Source of the DNA: JBEISR01 sp044371425
Lineage (GTDB): Bacteria; Planctomycetota; Planctomycetia; Pirellulales; Pirellulaceae
Length of the DNA stretch: 64,000 nt
Direction of reading: 5' to 3'
NCBI GenBank assembly: GCA_044371425.1
Contig: JBILTR010000022.1
Span: 1 to 64,000 of the forward strand
Both the position numbers and the translations under genes were made by a program. Shown here piece by piece: positions 28,044 to 36,742 of the stretch; position 1 is the first letter of the stretch; each line of letters begins with the position of its first letter. Below the pieces are notes generated by a model. That model was given only the letters and a program-made list of their open reading frames with translations, made no database searches and had not been told where the DNA came from.

Positions 28044-28436
28044 TTACTTGGCTGCTGCACCGTCAAAACCCGCCTTGTCCAAGGCAGCGATCGCCTTGTC
28101 CAGCTCGAAGCCGGCACTCGTTTTGATCAATACGGTGCGGTCGTTGATTTCGTCTTCTTTGGCCTGAGGTGCCAGTTCGACCGCAGCAACGCCTGCCTGC
28201 GATTCCAGAGTCTTTTTGACTTCGGGCCAGCAGCTATGTGGGCAAGACATCGTAGGAACCGACAGGGAGACGGTTTTGACCTCCACCGAGTTACCGGCCT
28301 TCGGTGCCTCGACAGCGGCGCTGGTGGTGCCACTGGAGCCTTTGGCGGGGGCCGCGGGCGGCTTGACAGACTCTGGCGGGGTGCAACCAGCCACGGCAAA
28401 CATCGAAACAAAGGCCAGCGTCATCATCCGTCGCAT
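28044..28436 (-). CDS. Lipoprotein with heavy-metal-associated-like domain
   Basis: The 130-residue protein has a lipoprotein signal (lipobox A-V-A-G-C), a Pro/Ala linker, and a C-terminal domain of about 70 residues. This domain begins V-P-T-M-S-C-P-H-S-C-W-P-E-V, which resembles the G-M-T-C-x-x-C metal site of HMA domains but with two residues, P-H, between M-S-C and S-C. The remaining pattern (V-K-K-T-L-E-S-Q-A-G-V and A-L-D-K-A-G-F) also fits HMA. Copper or zinc binding in the periplasm is inferred. The frame is open far upstream, but the ATG at 28436 has AGAGG 8 bases before it and starts the signal peptide. It lies upstream of the His-rich lipoprotein gene on the same strand. Confidence 0.73.
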   Translation of the reverse strand: MRRMMTLAFVSMFAVAGCTPPESVKPPAAPAKGSSGTTSAAVEAPKAGNSVEVKTVSLSVPTMSCPHSCWPEVKKTLESQAGVAAVELAPQAKEDEINDRTVLIKTSAGFELDKAIAALDKAGFDGAAAK

Positions 28437-28917
28437 CGATACATCCTCTCTTTTGGACCTATTGCCCAAGCGTCGTAGGGTGCACAGCGACCCTTCGACA
28501 TCCCTATGGGTATTACGTACATTCCGCGAGCGTCGTTCAATCGTTTTGTTCGATTCAAACGACCGTCCCCAGTGTACGGCGACTGGTCCCGATTGCAAAG
28601 TCGCCAGCAGAGTTGTCCCCAATCGCTTAGGTCTCCCGCCAGACCTCCCTGCCACCCTAAATTGGCTCGATACTTCCTGCCCCGTCCAGGGTTGGTTCCC
28701 TTAGTGCCCGCACTTTCTGAAATCTCCGCTTGCCGCGGTTCCAGAAGCCCACTTCGGTCATTTTCGGAAAATCCGACTTGCCTGAAACGGTCCGCAGGTA
28801 CACTTTTCAAAGAGTTCAACGGAGCGGACGCCAAGCCAGAAGCTTGGAGACCGAACCTGAAAGCCGACCGAAGAAGCAAACCAACCAGGGATCATGCGTA
28901 CACCAAGGAATCATTCC
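28437..28917 (+). other. Intergenic region between divergent genes
   Basis: This 481-bp stretch separates the HMA-type lipoprotein from the EF-hand gene. It should contain both promoters. I see only short inverted repeats (for example AGGTCT/AGACCT near 28637) and no convincing gene or RNA. Confidence 0.5.
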
Positions 28918-30363
28918 ATGTCTTCGCCGAAGCATCTTGCAAGTGCGATTCTCGTCATGACTTCCGTTGCAGGCAGTGCGACTGCGCAGCCTCCGGGCAT
29001 GGGCGGCCCGCCAGGAATGATGATGGGTGGGCCTGGCATGATGATGGGAGGTCCGGGAATGATGATGGGAGGTCCCCCCGGAGGCGAGGGTTTTGGGCGA
29101 GGAGGATTTCGCGGTGGTTTTGACCCAAGCAGTTTTCTGTCGCGCCTTGATTCCAATGGCAACGGGTCGCTGGACCCCGACGAAATGCAAGGCCCCGCCC
29201 GCTTCATGCTCGATCGCATGGCTCAGGGGAATCCTCGGCTGGACTTGAGCAAACCGATTCCCCTTTCGACGATCACGCAGGAGTTCGAGCGGATGCGGGC
29301 CGAGCGGATGGGTGGGGGAGGTAGCAGCTGGGGCGGTGGCGGATGGGGCGGCGGCTGGGGTGGCGGCGAAGGGGATGACAGCACCGGCCCTGGGGCGGTC
29401 GAACTGGTCAAGGGATTTGGAGTCGCGGACGAACGAACTGCGCCGCCTGGCTTCGGCCCCAAGGCGGAAGTTTCGACGGTGAAAGTGGAGCCGCAGGACT
29501 TGGCCGAAGCGGAAGATCGAATTCGTCGCTACGACCGCAATCGAGACAGCCTGTTGGACGAAGAAGAACTGCGAAACGGCAGATGGTCGGACAACCCGAT
29601 GCAATACGACCGAAACCAAGACAAGAAGCTGACCTCCGCCGAGCTAGCGGTCCGCTATGCTCGTCGGCGCTTGGCGGAATCGAGCGGGCAGCAGGGAGGG
29701 GATCAAGGACGAGGTGGAGAGGATCGCCGATCTCGTGGCGGATGGGGAGGGGGCTGGAATCCAAGCGGCGGTGGGGAAGGGGGGGATCCGGGGCGCGGAG
29801 GTGGTGGCGAATCGAAAGAAGCGACCGCCGAGTCTGCCTGGAAGGATCGTGCCAGCTTCCGTGTGGCAAACTCGGGATCGGGACGCACCACCGGTTTGCC
29901 CGAGTGGTTCACTCGGGATGATGCCAATCGGGATGGACAAATTTCCATGAACGAATTCGCGACGCGCTGGGACGAAAGCGTTCTGAAGGAATTCCTTCGT
30001 TTTGATACCAATGGAGATGGCGTCATCACGGCCAAAGAATGCCTAGCGGCGGTGAAAAATGGAGTCCTTCGCGGCAGCAGCGGTTCCTCCAGTAGCAACA
30101 TGGCGGCCACGGCTTCCGGCAGCAGCTCGGCAGGTAGTACCCCCGGTGCCGGAACGGTCCCAAGGGACGGTTTGCCCGAGGGTGCTGAAGAAAAATGGGT
30201 GGTCTGGTGCGAAAAGAAAATCCTCGAGAAGGACGCCAACAAAAACGGCTACCTCTCGGTTGATGAATGGTCTGCATCCAACGGCGATTTCGGCAAAGTC
30301 GACGCCGACGGAGATGGGCAAGTCAGCTTAGCCGAGTACTACGTTTTCCGAAGGAAAAAGTAG
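28918..30363 (+). CDS. Exported EF-hand protein with Gly-rich linkers
   Basis: A 481-residue secreted or periplasmic protein. After a signal peptide (about 1-26) comes a P-G-M-M-M-G-G repeat encoded by 21-bp tandem units. Seven EF-hand-type loops then follow, for example D-S-N-G-N-G-S-L-D-P-D-E, D-R-N-R-D-S-L-L-D-E-E-E, D-A-N-R-D-G-Q-I-S-M-N-E, D-T-N-G-D-G-V-I-T and D-A-D-G-D-G-Q-V-S. Linkers are rich in Gly, Ser and Trp. Several loops keep all calcium ligands; the loop reading D-R-N-Q-D-K-K-L-T is weaker. Calcium-dependent structure or adhesion is likely. The ATG at 28918 has AGGA 8 bases upstream; another ATG at 28894 is an alternative. Planctomycetes encode many such proteins, and no partner is adjacent. 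Confidence 0.82.
   Translation: MSSPKHLASAILVMTSVAGSATAQPPGMGGPPGMMMGGPGMMMGGPGMMMGGPPGGEGFGRGGFRGGFDPSSFLSRLDSNGNGSLDPDEMQGPARFMLDRMAQGNPRLDLSKPIPLSTITQEFERMRAERMGGGGSSWGGGGWGGGWGGGEGDDSTGPGAVELVKGFGVADERTAPPGFGPKAEVSTVKVEPQDLAEAEDRIRRYDRNRDSLLDEEELRNGRWSDNPMQYDRNQDKKLTSAELAVRYARRRLAESSGQQGGDQGRGGEDRRSRGGWGGGWNPSGGGEGGDPGRGGGGESKEATAESAWKDRASFRVANSGSGRTTGLPEWFTRDDANRDGQISMNEFATRWDESVLKEFLRFDTNGDGVITAKECLAAVKNGVLRGSSGSSSSNMAATASGSSSAGSTPGAGTVPRDGLPEGAEEKWVVWCEKKILEKDANKNGYLSVDEWSASNGDFGKVDADGDGQVSLAEYYVFRRKK
29011..29073 (+). repeat. Three 21-bp tandem units encoding PGMMMGG
   Basis: Units at 29011-29031, 29032-29052 and 29053-29073 each encode P-G-M-M-M-G-G inside the EF-hand gene, with few base differences. 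Copy number could vary between strains. Confidence 0.85.
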
Positions 30364-30447
30364 GACTCACCGTCCCGATCTGGCTTCATCCCGCTGGTCT
30401 GAAGCCCTCTGCATGACGGTGCCATCGGCTTCGATTTGTCTCGATCG

Positions 30448-31038
30448 CTAACCGAGCTCAATTTTCGTTCCGAGCAATTCGACGAACGCTCGGATCCAGG
30501 CCGGGTGAGCTGGCCAGGCGGGGGCGGTGACGAGATTTCCGTCGACATGAGCCGATGTGAAGTTGGCATTGGGATCGACATACGTCGCGCCAGCCAACTG
30601 GACCTCCGCGCGTACCGCCGGATAGCAACTGCATTTTCTCCCTTGGAGCACCCCGGCAGCCGCCAGGATCTGAGGACCGTGGCAAATCGCCGCGATCGGC
30701 TTCTTGTGACGATCGAATGCTTGGACAATTTCAAGCACCCTCCGATTGAGGCTCAGGTACTCAGGAGCCCGGCCACCTGGGATCACCAGGCCGTCGAATG
30801 CGTCGGCGTCTACCTGATCGAAATCGCCATTGAGCACGAAACGATGACCAGGCTTCTCGGAATAGGTCTGGTGCCCCTCGAAGTCATGGATGGCGGTGGC
30901 GACCCAGTCGCCGGCCTTTTTATCGGGGCAGACCGCGGAGCATGGATGTCCAAGCATCAGCAGCATCTGCCACGGCACCATTACCTCGTAGTCTTCGACG
31001 AAATCCCCGACCAGAAACAGAATCTTCTTGGCTCCCAT
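30448..31038 (-). CDS. DJ-1/PfpI family protein
   Basis: The 196-residue protein has the family's glutamine amidotransferase-like fold. An N-terminal K-K-I-L-F-L-V-G-D-F-V-E-D-Y-E holds the conserved acidic residue, V-I-P-G-G-R-A-P-E-Y-L follows, and the nucleophile elbow A-I-C-H-G-P-Q has Cys119. Members act as glyoxalases, deglycases, proteases or chaperones; PfpI/YhbO-like is the closest impression. The ATG at 31038 has AGGAG 9 bases upstream, whereas the frame is open far upstream. It is convergent with the EF-hand gene (84 bp apart) and has no operon partner. Confidence 0.88.
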   Translation of the reverse strand: MGAKKILFLVGDFVEDYEVMVPWQMLLMLGHPCSAVCPDKKAGDWVATAIHDFEGHQTYSEKPGHRFVLNGDFDQVDADAFDGLVIPGGRAPEYLSLNRRVLEIVQAFDRHKKPIAAICHGPQILAAAGVLQGRKCSCYPAVRAEVQLAGATYVDPNANFTSAHVDGNLVTAPAWPAHPAWIRAFVELLGTKIELG

Positions 31039-31445
31039 GGAATGCAGCTCCTTCGAGTCATTGGTGCGGTGGACGATGGCGGGTGGAAGGCAGGCCGTCA
31101 TCTTGAGAGAGGCAGGGCGAAGCGGCAAGGAGTCACCGGATCGCCTGGGAAAAAAAATTTCCAACTTTCCAAATCGCCTTGACTCACCAGGAAAAACCAA
31201 GTAATTCCCGCATTCAACCCACGCCCATCGACAGCGTCGCTGAGCTTTTGGAAAGGTTTGACGGATAAACCGATTAATCCAGAAGTGCCTGGAAAGACGA
31301 TTGTAAGACCAGTAGCGGAATCTGGCATTTCGATACGGGCTTCGGGCGTTGCCGGTGGAGCGATGGTCCTCAATGCGGCCAAGGCATGTTGATCATCGAC
31401 CGGACAGTCGCTGGGTTCTAGCAACTGCGAAAAAGGAGAGTCGCG
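31039..31445 (+). other. Intergenic region between divergent genes
   Basis: About 407 bp separate the PfpI gene and the secretin gene. A TTGACT at 31180 followed 17 bases later by TAATTC could be a plus-strand promoter, but the -10 match is poor. Nothing else is recognised. Confidence 0.4.
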
Positions 31446-34400
31446 TTGAGAGAGACAAACCCCTTGAGGAAATGGCAGTGGCTTTGCCTGAGTGCAGCCA
31501 CCTCCACACCGGTAGCATGGGTGGCTGGAGCCGTCATGATGACGGCCTGGACGCCGACACAATGCACCGGTCAGTTTGCGCCTCCGAATCTTTCGGCGGC
31601 GCCCAGTGCACCAGCTGGCGGCCTGACGGCCCCTCCGCTGGCCAATGCTTCGCCAACGTCGGGTTCACCGACGAGTGCGTCACCGTCAAGCGGCCCGACC
31701 ATTCCAGACGCCAAGGAGGCAATCGAGAAGGCTCGATTCTCCCTTGCCGAAGGGAAGACGACGGTCGCGTTGCAGCGGTATGCGCAAGCCGCCGCACAGG
31801 CCGCCGCTCGGCCGGAACTCATCTCGGACCTTCAGTCGCTCAAGGACCAGTTCCTCAAGAGCGGCGTGACGGAAGTCCAGATGGAAGCGGCCATTCGCGG
31901 CTACCAAAACCAGATCGCTCGCGGCTTCCAAAATCAAGCTGCCGTGATGAACGCGATGGCAACAGGTGCGGCTGGGCTTCCGGCGGCTTCTGGAGCCAAC
32001 CATCCTGCACGCGAACAGGCCGCCGCGATGGCCGCTCAGGCCAAACTCGCTTTGGCGCAAGGCAACCTACCGACCGCTCGCAAATGGATCGACCAAGCCA
32101 CGGCTCTTCAGGTTCCTGAAGCGCAATTCGGCATCAGCCCCAACTCACCTTGGAAGGTGCGGTTGGAGGTGGAGCGAGCCGAGCAGTTGCGGCAGACTGC
32201 GGGTGGCTCACCAGCCGCTCCCGTGCAGCTTGCCAATGGAACCCCCGGGTCACCGCAGAACGTCCAGAATGGGCTTTACCAGCCGCAGGCGGACGCCACG
32301 ATGGTGGCGCCAGCCTCCTCCTCGCAGCAATCCACTGCACCGGCTGCTCAAGCCGCTAGCGCCGTGGAAGGAGCCCAGCTGTACAAGCAAGGGGTCGACG
32401 CGTTGGCTGCAGGAGACAAGGATCGCGCCTTGCAACTGTTCAAGCAGGCCTGGAAAGATGAAGCCCGCCTGGACCCAGCCACTCGCACCCAACTGCGCGA
32501 CAAGCTGACCTTCCTGCAGGCTCGCCCTGCCACGGCTCCGGCCGCAGAGCAGGTGCCGGCTGTACCCGAAGGCAACACCGAAGAGATACAGGCTCGTCAA
32601 CGACTCTTCCGCGAAGTGACCGGGGAGCTTGCGTCGGCCGAGGCGATGGTTCAAGACCAGCCTCTGGAGGCGCTCGATCGCATTCAGATGCTCCGCCAAC
32701 GGGTCTCGCAAAGTCCTGTCGAGGGAGGATATCGCAAGCAGATGCTGGCGATGGTCGATCGCGTGCTGAACAATGTTCAGGCCTACGTCGATCAGAATCG
32801 ATCAGCAATCGACCTAGCCGCTCGGAACAACCAGATCGAATCGGAAGTCGATCAGCAGGCAGCCAATCAGGTTCGCATGGATTCCGAAATCCATCGCATG
32901 GTCGATCAGTTCAACGACCTGATGGACAAGGGAATGTATGCCGAGGCGGAGATTGTCGCCAAGAAGGTCGGGGAATTGGCCCCGGATACCGAAGTGGCGA
33001 CTCTGATGTACCACAACGCCAAGATCCGACGTCGCTTTGAAGAGTACGAAGCCATTCGTGCCAAGAAAGAGAAGTCGTTTGTCGACGCCATGAACGACGT
33101 CGATCGTTCGATGGTCGCCCCAACAGATGATCAGCCATTCGTTTTCCCAGACGAGTCGGACTGGAAGATGCTGACGAAGATCCGACGCGATATCGCCGAA
33201 AATGGATCGACCCGTCTGTCACCAGCCGAGCGAGAGATTCGCGAACGGCTGAACGCTCCGGTGACGGTTAGCTTCTCGGAGCGACCATTGCAGCAGGCGG
33301 TCGATACGCTGATGGACATGACTGGCATCGCCATCGTCGTCGATCCGACCGGGCTGACGGCCGAAGGTTTGACCTCGGGCCAACCTGTGACGCTCGACCT
33401 GCGAGGCAAAGAAATCTCGCTCAAGAGCGCCCTGAACCTGATGCTCGATCCACTGGGGCTCACCTACGTCATCGACAACGACGTGCTGAAGATCACCAGC
33501 CGCCAGACGGCGGTGCGTCGAGCCTACAAGGAAGTGTACGGGGTCAAGGACTTGGTCCTGCCGATCCCCAACTTTGTCAGCGACTACAACAGTGGACTGG
33601 CTGGAGCGATCCAGGCGGCACACATGGCTCAGGGCCAGCAACTTCTGGTCCAGACCTCGGCTCGCAATGGCCTGAGCCTCGGCGGTCAAACCGAGGCGAT
33701 CGCCAGCGTCGACCCTGGTCGGCAGGTGTTGGGTCAGATGAACATGCCGATGCCGGCCGGAATGGGCGGTGGGGGACTTCCTCCGATGCCAGTCAACAAC
33801 TTTGGTATCGGTGGGAACAATCCGCCAGTGATGGGAAGCGCCCAGGGCAACCCATTCAATACCGGTGGTGGCCAGCTTGGGGGTGCCGCAGGTGCTGACT
33901 TCCAGAGCCTGATTCAGCTGATCACTTCGACCATCGAAAGCAATTGGGAACAGGACGGCGGTACCGACACGATCCAGCAGTTCGATTCGAATCTCTCGCT
34001 GGTCGTCAGTGCACCGCAGGAAACCCACGAAGCGATCGCCGACCTGCTGACCGCTCTTCGCAGACTGCAAAATCTTCAGGTCACGATCGAAGTCCGCTTC
34101 ATCACGCTCACCGACACGTTCTTCGAGCGGATCGGGGTCGACTTCGAATTCCAGATCGACGACAACGTGTCGCGACTTCCTCCGGAAGATGAAGGTCCAT
34201 CGGTCTCGATCGGTCTGGATACCGGTCTGATCCCGACCACCGACCTGGACATTCGGTTCACCCAGGATTCCTTCACCAGCACCCGGCCTCCTTTCGGGAT
34301 CCCCGACCTGGAAGCTGGTGCACGCTTCGGCTTTGCCATCCTCAGCGACCTGGAACTGTTCTTCCTCCTGGAAGCAGCTCAGGGGAACAGCCGCACCAAC

Positions 34401-35033
34401 GTGCTGCAGGCACCCAAGGTGACGATGTTCGATGGTCAGATCGCCAACATCAACGATACGGCTCAGCGTCCCTTCGTGATCGGATTGACACCGGTGGTTG
34501 GTGACTTTGCCGTCGGACAGCAGCCTGTCATCGTCGTGCTCAGCGACGGGACGAACCTGTCGGTCCAGGCCGTGGTTACCCCGGACAAGCGGTTCGTGCG
34601 ACTGACGCTGGTTCCGATGTTCACCCGGATCGAGGATGCGGATCGTACCTTCACCTTCACCGGAAGCACCACCACCCGCAGCGGTAGCTCGGTGCTCGAT
34701 CCCGACGGCAAGCCGACCGGCGATCGCGACGACGAAGAAAAGGTTGTCACCGGTTCGACGGTTCAGTTGCCAACACTCGGCACCACCTCGGTGTCGACCA
34801 CGGTGACCGTTCCCGACGGCGGTACGATCCTGCTGGGTGGTATCAAGCGACTGCGTGAAGGACGCACCGAACGTGGCGTTCCGATCCTCAGCAAGATCCC
34901 CTACATCAATCGTCTCTTCCGCAACGTCGGTATCGGACGCGAAACCTCGACCCTGATGATGACGGTCACTCCCCGAATCATCATCCCCGAGGAAGAAGAA
35001 GAAAAGGTTCTCGGATCTCTGGCCAGTCCTTGA
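31446..35033 (+). CDS. Secretin (type II/III secretion or type IV pilus PilQ/GspD-like) with long TPR-like N-terminus
   Basis: The 1195-residue protein ends in a secretin domain. A short STN/N0-like domain (about 608-690) comes first. A segment at about 850-930 resembles an N1 module. The core (about 980-1185) holds L-Q-A-P-K-V-T-M-F-D-G-Q and ends in the signature V-P-D-G-G-T-I-L-L-G-G-I ... G-V-P-I-L-S-K-I-P-Y-I-N-R-L-F, so the outer-membrane ring is complete. The first about 600 residues are helical, Ala/Gln-rich and TPR-like, possibly binding the envelope or a partner. A Met/Gly/Asn-rich linker lies at about 760-820. The start is TTG at 31446, supported by AAGGAG about 7 bases upstream and by the hydrophobic segment at residues 15-35. 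No other secretion genes are nearby. Confidence 0.87.
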   Translation: MRETNPLRKWQWLCLSAATSTPVAWVAGAVMMTAWTPTQCTGQFAPPNLSAAPSAPAGGLTAPPLANASPTSGSPTSASPSSGPTIPDAKEAIEKARFSLAEGKTTVALQRYAQAAAQAAARPELISDLQSLKDQFLKSGVTEVQMEAAIRGYQNQIARGFQNQAAVMNAMATGAAGLPAASGANHPAREQAAAMAAQAKLALAQGNLPTARKWIDQATALQVPEAQFGISPNSPWKVRLEVERAEQLRQTAGGSPAAPVQLANGTPGSPQNVQNGLYQPQADATMVAPASSSQQSTAPAAQAASAVEGAQLYKQGVDALAAGDKDRALQLFKQAWKDEARLDPATRTQLRDKLTFLQARPATAPAAEQVPAVPEGNTEEIQARQRLFREVTGELASAEAMVQDQPLEALDRIQMLRQRVSQSPVEGGYRKQMLAMVDRVLNNVQAYVDQNRSAIDLAARNNQIESEVDQQAANQVRMDSEIHRMVDQFNDLMDKGMYAEAEIVAKKVGELAPDTEVATLMYHNAKIRRRFEEYEAIRAKKEKSFVDAMNDVDRSMVAPTDDQPFVFPDESDWKMLTKIRRDIAENGSTRLSPAEREIRERLNAPVTVSFSERPLQQAVDTLMDMTGIAIVVDPTGLTAEGLTSGQPVTLDLRGKEISLKSALNLMLDPLGLTYVIDNDVLKITSRQTAVRRAYKEVYGVKDLVLPIPNFVSDYNSGLAGAIQAAHMAQGQQLLVQTSARNGLSLGGQTEAIASVDPGRQVLGQMNMPMPAGMGGGGLPPMPVNNFGIGGNNPPVMGSAQGNPFNTGGGQLGGAAGADFQSLIQLITSTIESNWEQDGGTDTIQQFDSNLSLVVSAPQETHEAIADLLTALRRLQNLQVTIEVRFITLTDTFFERIGVDFEFQIDDNVSRLPPEDEGPSVSIGLDTGLIPTTDLDIRFTQDSFTSTRPPFGIPDLEAGARFGFAILSDLELFFLLEAAQGNSRTNVLQAPKVTMFDGQIANINDTAQRPFVIGLTPVVGDFAVGQQPVIVVLSDGTNLSVQAVVTPDKRFVRLTLVPMFTRIEDADRTFTFTGSTTTRSGSSVLDPDGKPTGDRDDEEKVVTGSTVQLPTLGTTSVSTTVTVPDGGTILLGGIKRLREGRTERGVPILSKIPYINRLFRNVGIGRETSTLMMTVTPRIIIPEEEEEKVLGSLASP

Positions 35034-35086
35034 TCCTTCTGCGACAGGCTGCGGCCCGTCGCAAGCCTGAACCGCACTCTCCGAGA

Positions 35087-35115
35087 ATGCCTGGCGGCCT
35101 CCGCCAGGCATTTTT
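35087..35115 (+). terminator. Rho-independent terminator after the secretin gene
   Basis: An 11-bp perfect stem (35087-35097 with 35101-35111), a CCT loop and a TTTTT run, located 54 bases past the stop codon. Confidence 0.93.
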
Positions 35116-35261
35116 CGTTGGGTCCTATCGCTCCAGGGTCAAGCGATTTTTCGCACCAATTCCATTGGCGATCGACGGGAATCATAATGGGGATTCGTAG
35201 GCGAGCGATGCTGGCCGACCAACCTTTGGCGAAAGCTTGATCCTCTCTGGAGATTCCTGCC

Positions 35262-36509
35262 ATGCGATTCCGCTACTCCCTGGCTATGTGCCTTCTAGCA
35301 AGCCTTGCCTCCGCACCCAGTCTGCTCGCCTCCGACGAACCCCAGGCGGAGCGAAAAAGACTGATGCAGCGAGTCCAGGAGCAACTGGAAGTGGCGATCG
35401 CCGATGCCAAACATTTCCGGGAACTGGAAGCTCCGAAATGGGCCGAAGAGGCAGAAGAACGTGCGGCGCAGTTGAAGAAGCGATTGAAGGAACTGTCTCA
35501 GGACCCAAGCGAAGAAAAGGAAAAGCCCTCCAAGGAAGCCAACTCCCGGAAAGATCCAGCCCAGGAAAAAGAGCGTAAGAAAGAAGACGTCGCCGCAAAG
35601 CCAACAAAGGACGCAACCGCCGAACGGGTCGAACAGTGGATAGCCAGCACCAAAGCGATGCAAGCGCGACTTCGGCGGCAGTCCGAACGTCTGAGGGACG
35701 AAGGGCAACCTCTTGAAGGGCTAAGGATGGCCGAACAGGTCGTGAAGTCGATGGAATTGACCAAGCAGGTGGCCGCACTGACTGAGGAAATCAATCAGCT
35801 TGCCAAACGCGAGCGGCCGGACGAAGCCCAAGCTGTCCGCAAGAAACGAGAAGTACTGATGCGACAGGTCCAGGGAATCCTCGCCCCTATGACCCAGCCC
35901 AAGTCAGGAAATCCCGATGCCGAGACTCGCCGCCAGGAACTGGAACAGCTCGAAAGAAAGCTGATCGAGGTTCGACGCAATGGTCCGCCCGAAGCGATCC
36001 GCGACATCGAAGTGGCGATGGAGAATCTTCGGCATGGCCAACGAGAGCAGGTAGCACCGCAAGAGGAAGGACGCAGACGCAAGCTGACCGAGGAGCTGGA
36101 AGCCTTGCGGAACAAATTGCGTCAGCCGCCTTCGAACGAAGAGGAAAAACGACGATACCAGGGCGCCGAAGCACGTGTTGCGGAGCTGGAGAATTTGCTT
36201 CGGCAGATGGAACATGGTCCTGGCCACGCCGTGATGAATCCGCGTCATGCCAGGGTCATGGAGCGAATCGAACACCTCCGTGCTGCTGCGAATCATCTCA
36301 AGCAGGCTGATGCCCACGACATCGCTCAGGAATCGATGCGCCGATCCGATCAGATGCAAAAGGAACTGGAGGCATCGATGAAGCAAGGCCAGGAAGGCCA
36401 CCCGAATCCAGGGCCTCTGGGTGAACTCCACCAGCAACTGCGGCAGATGCGGGAAGAGAACGAAATCCTGAAGCGAGAGATCCGGGAACTACGTCAACCT
36501 CGGAAGTAG
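35262..36509 (+). CDS. Exported coiled-coil protein of unknown function
   Basis: A 415-residue protein with a signal peptide (about 1-23) and almost entirely charged helical sequence after it. Glu, Lys, Arg and Gln heptad patterns run from about 28-75, 120-185, 205-300 and 385-412, with a Lys/Glu-rich low-complexity linker at about 78-115. No catalytic motif is seen. It may be a periplasmic scaffold. A GGAG lies 9 bases before the ATG. The gene has its own unit: the secretin terminator lies upstream and another terminator downstream. Confidence 0.75.
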   Translation: MRFRYSLAMCLLASLASAPSLLASDEPQAERKRLMQRVQEQLEVAIADAKHFRELEAPKWAEEAEERAAQLKKRLKELSQDPSEEKEKPSKEANSRKDPAQEKERKKEDVAAKPTKDATAERVEQWIASTKAMQARLRRQSERLRDEGQPLEGLRMAEQVVKSMELTKQVAALTEEINQLAKRERPDEAQAVRKKREVLMRQVQGILAPMTQPKSGNPDAETRRQELEQLERKLIEVRRNGPPEAIRDIEVAMENLRHGQREQVAPQEEGRRRKLTEELEALRNKLRQPPSNEEEKRRYQGAEARVAELENLLRQMEHGPGHAVMNPRHARVMERIEHLRAAANHLKQADAHDIAQESMRRSDQMQKELEASMKQGQEGHPNPGPLGELHQQLRQMREENEILKREIRELRQPRK

Positions 36510-36537
36510 CAGGAACTCGATCGTACGGACGAACTTA

Positions 36538-36579
36538 GAAACTCGGGCTGTGTCGCATAGCAGCACGAGTTTCTTTTTT
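36538..36579 (+). terminator. Rho-independent terminator after the coiled-coil gene
   Basis: Arms 36538-36550 and 36561-36573 pair (8 bp GAAACTCG/CGAGTTTC, one mismatch, then 4 bp) around a 10-base loop, followed by six T residues. It lies 29 bases past the stop. Confidence 0.88.
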
Positions 36580-36742
36580 AGGTAAGCAGACAACCTGGAA
36601 TCTCTCCCTCTCCAAGGTAGGAAGACAAGGTCAACTGCACGACCGATCCCTGGGACAAAGAAGCTGCATCGAACGGGAGCAACTGCTGGGATCCTGGCAG
36701 CTTGTGTGGAGCTAGCAGCGGGGGTAGTTATGAATGAAGGTG

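Noticed and set aside
30382..30406. 7-bp hairpin between the convergent EF-hand and PfpI genes
   Set aside because: No T run on either side, 11-base loop; not strong enough to call a terminator.
31098..31562. Open frame of 154 codons on the minus strand over the secretin promoter region
   Set aside because: Low-complexity, no ribosome site, and it covers the start of the secretin gene.
33219..35111. Open frame of 630 codons on the minus strand opposite the secretin
   Set aside because: Antisense shadow of a gene with complete secretin motifs and its own terminator.
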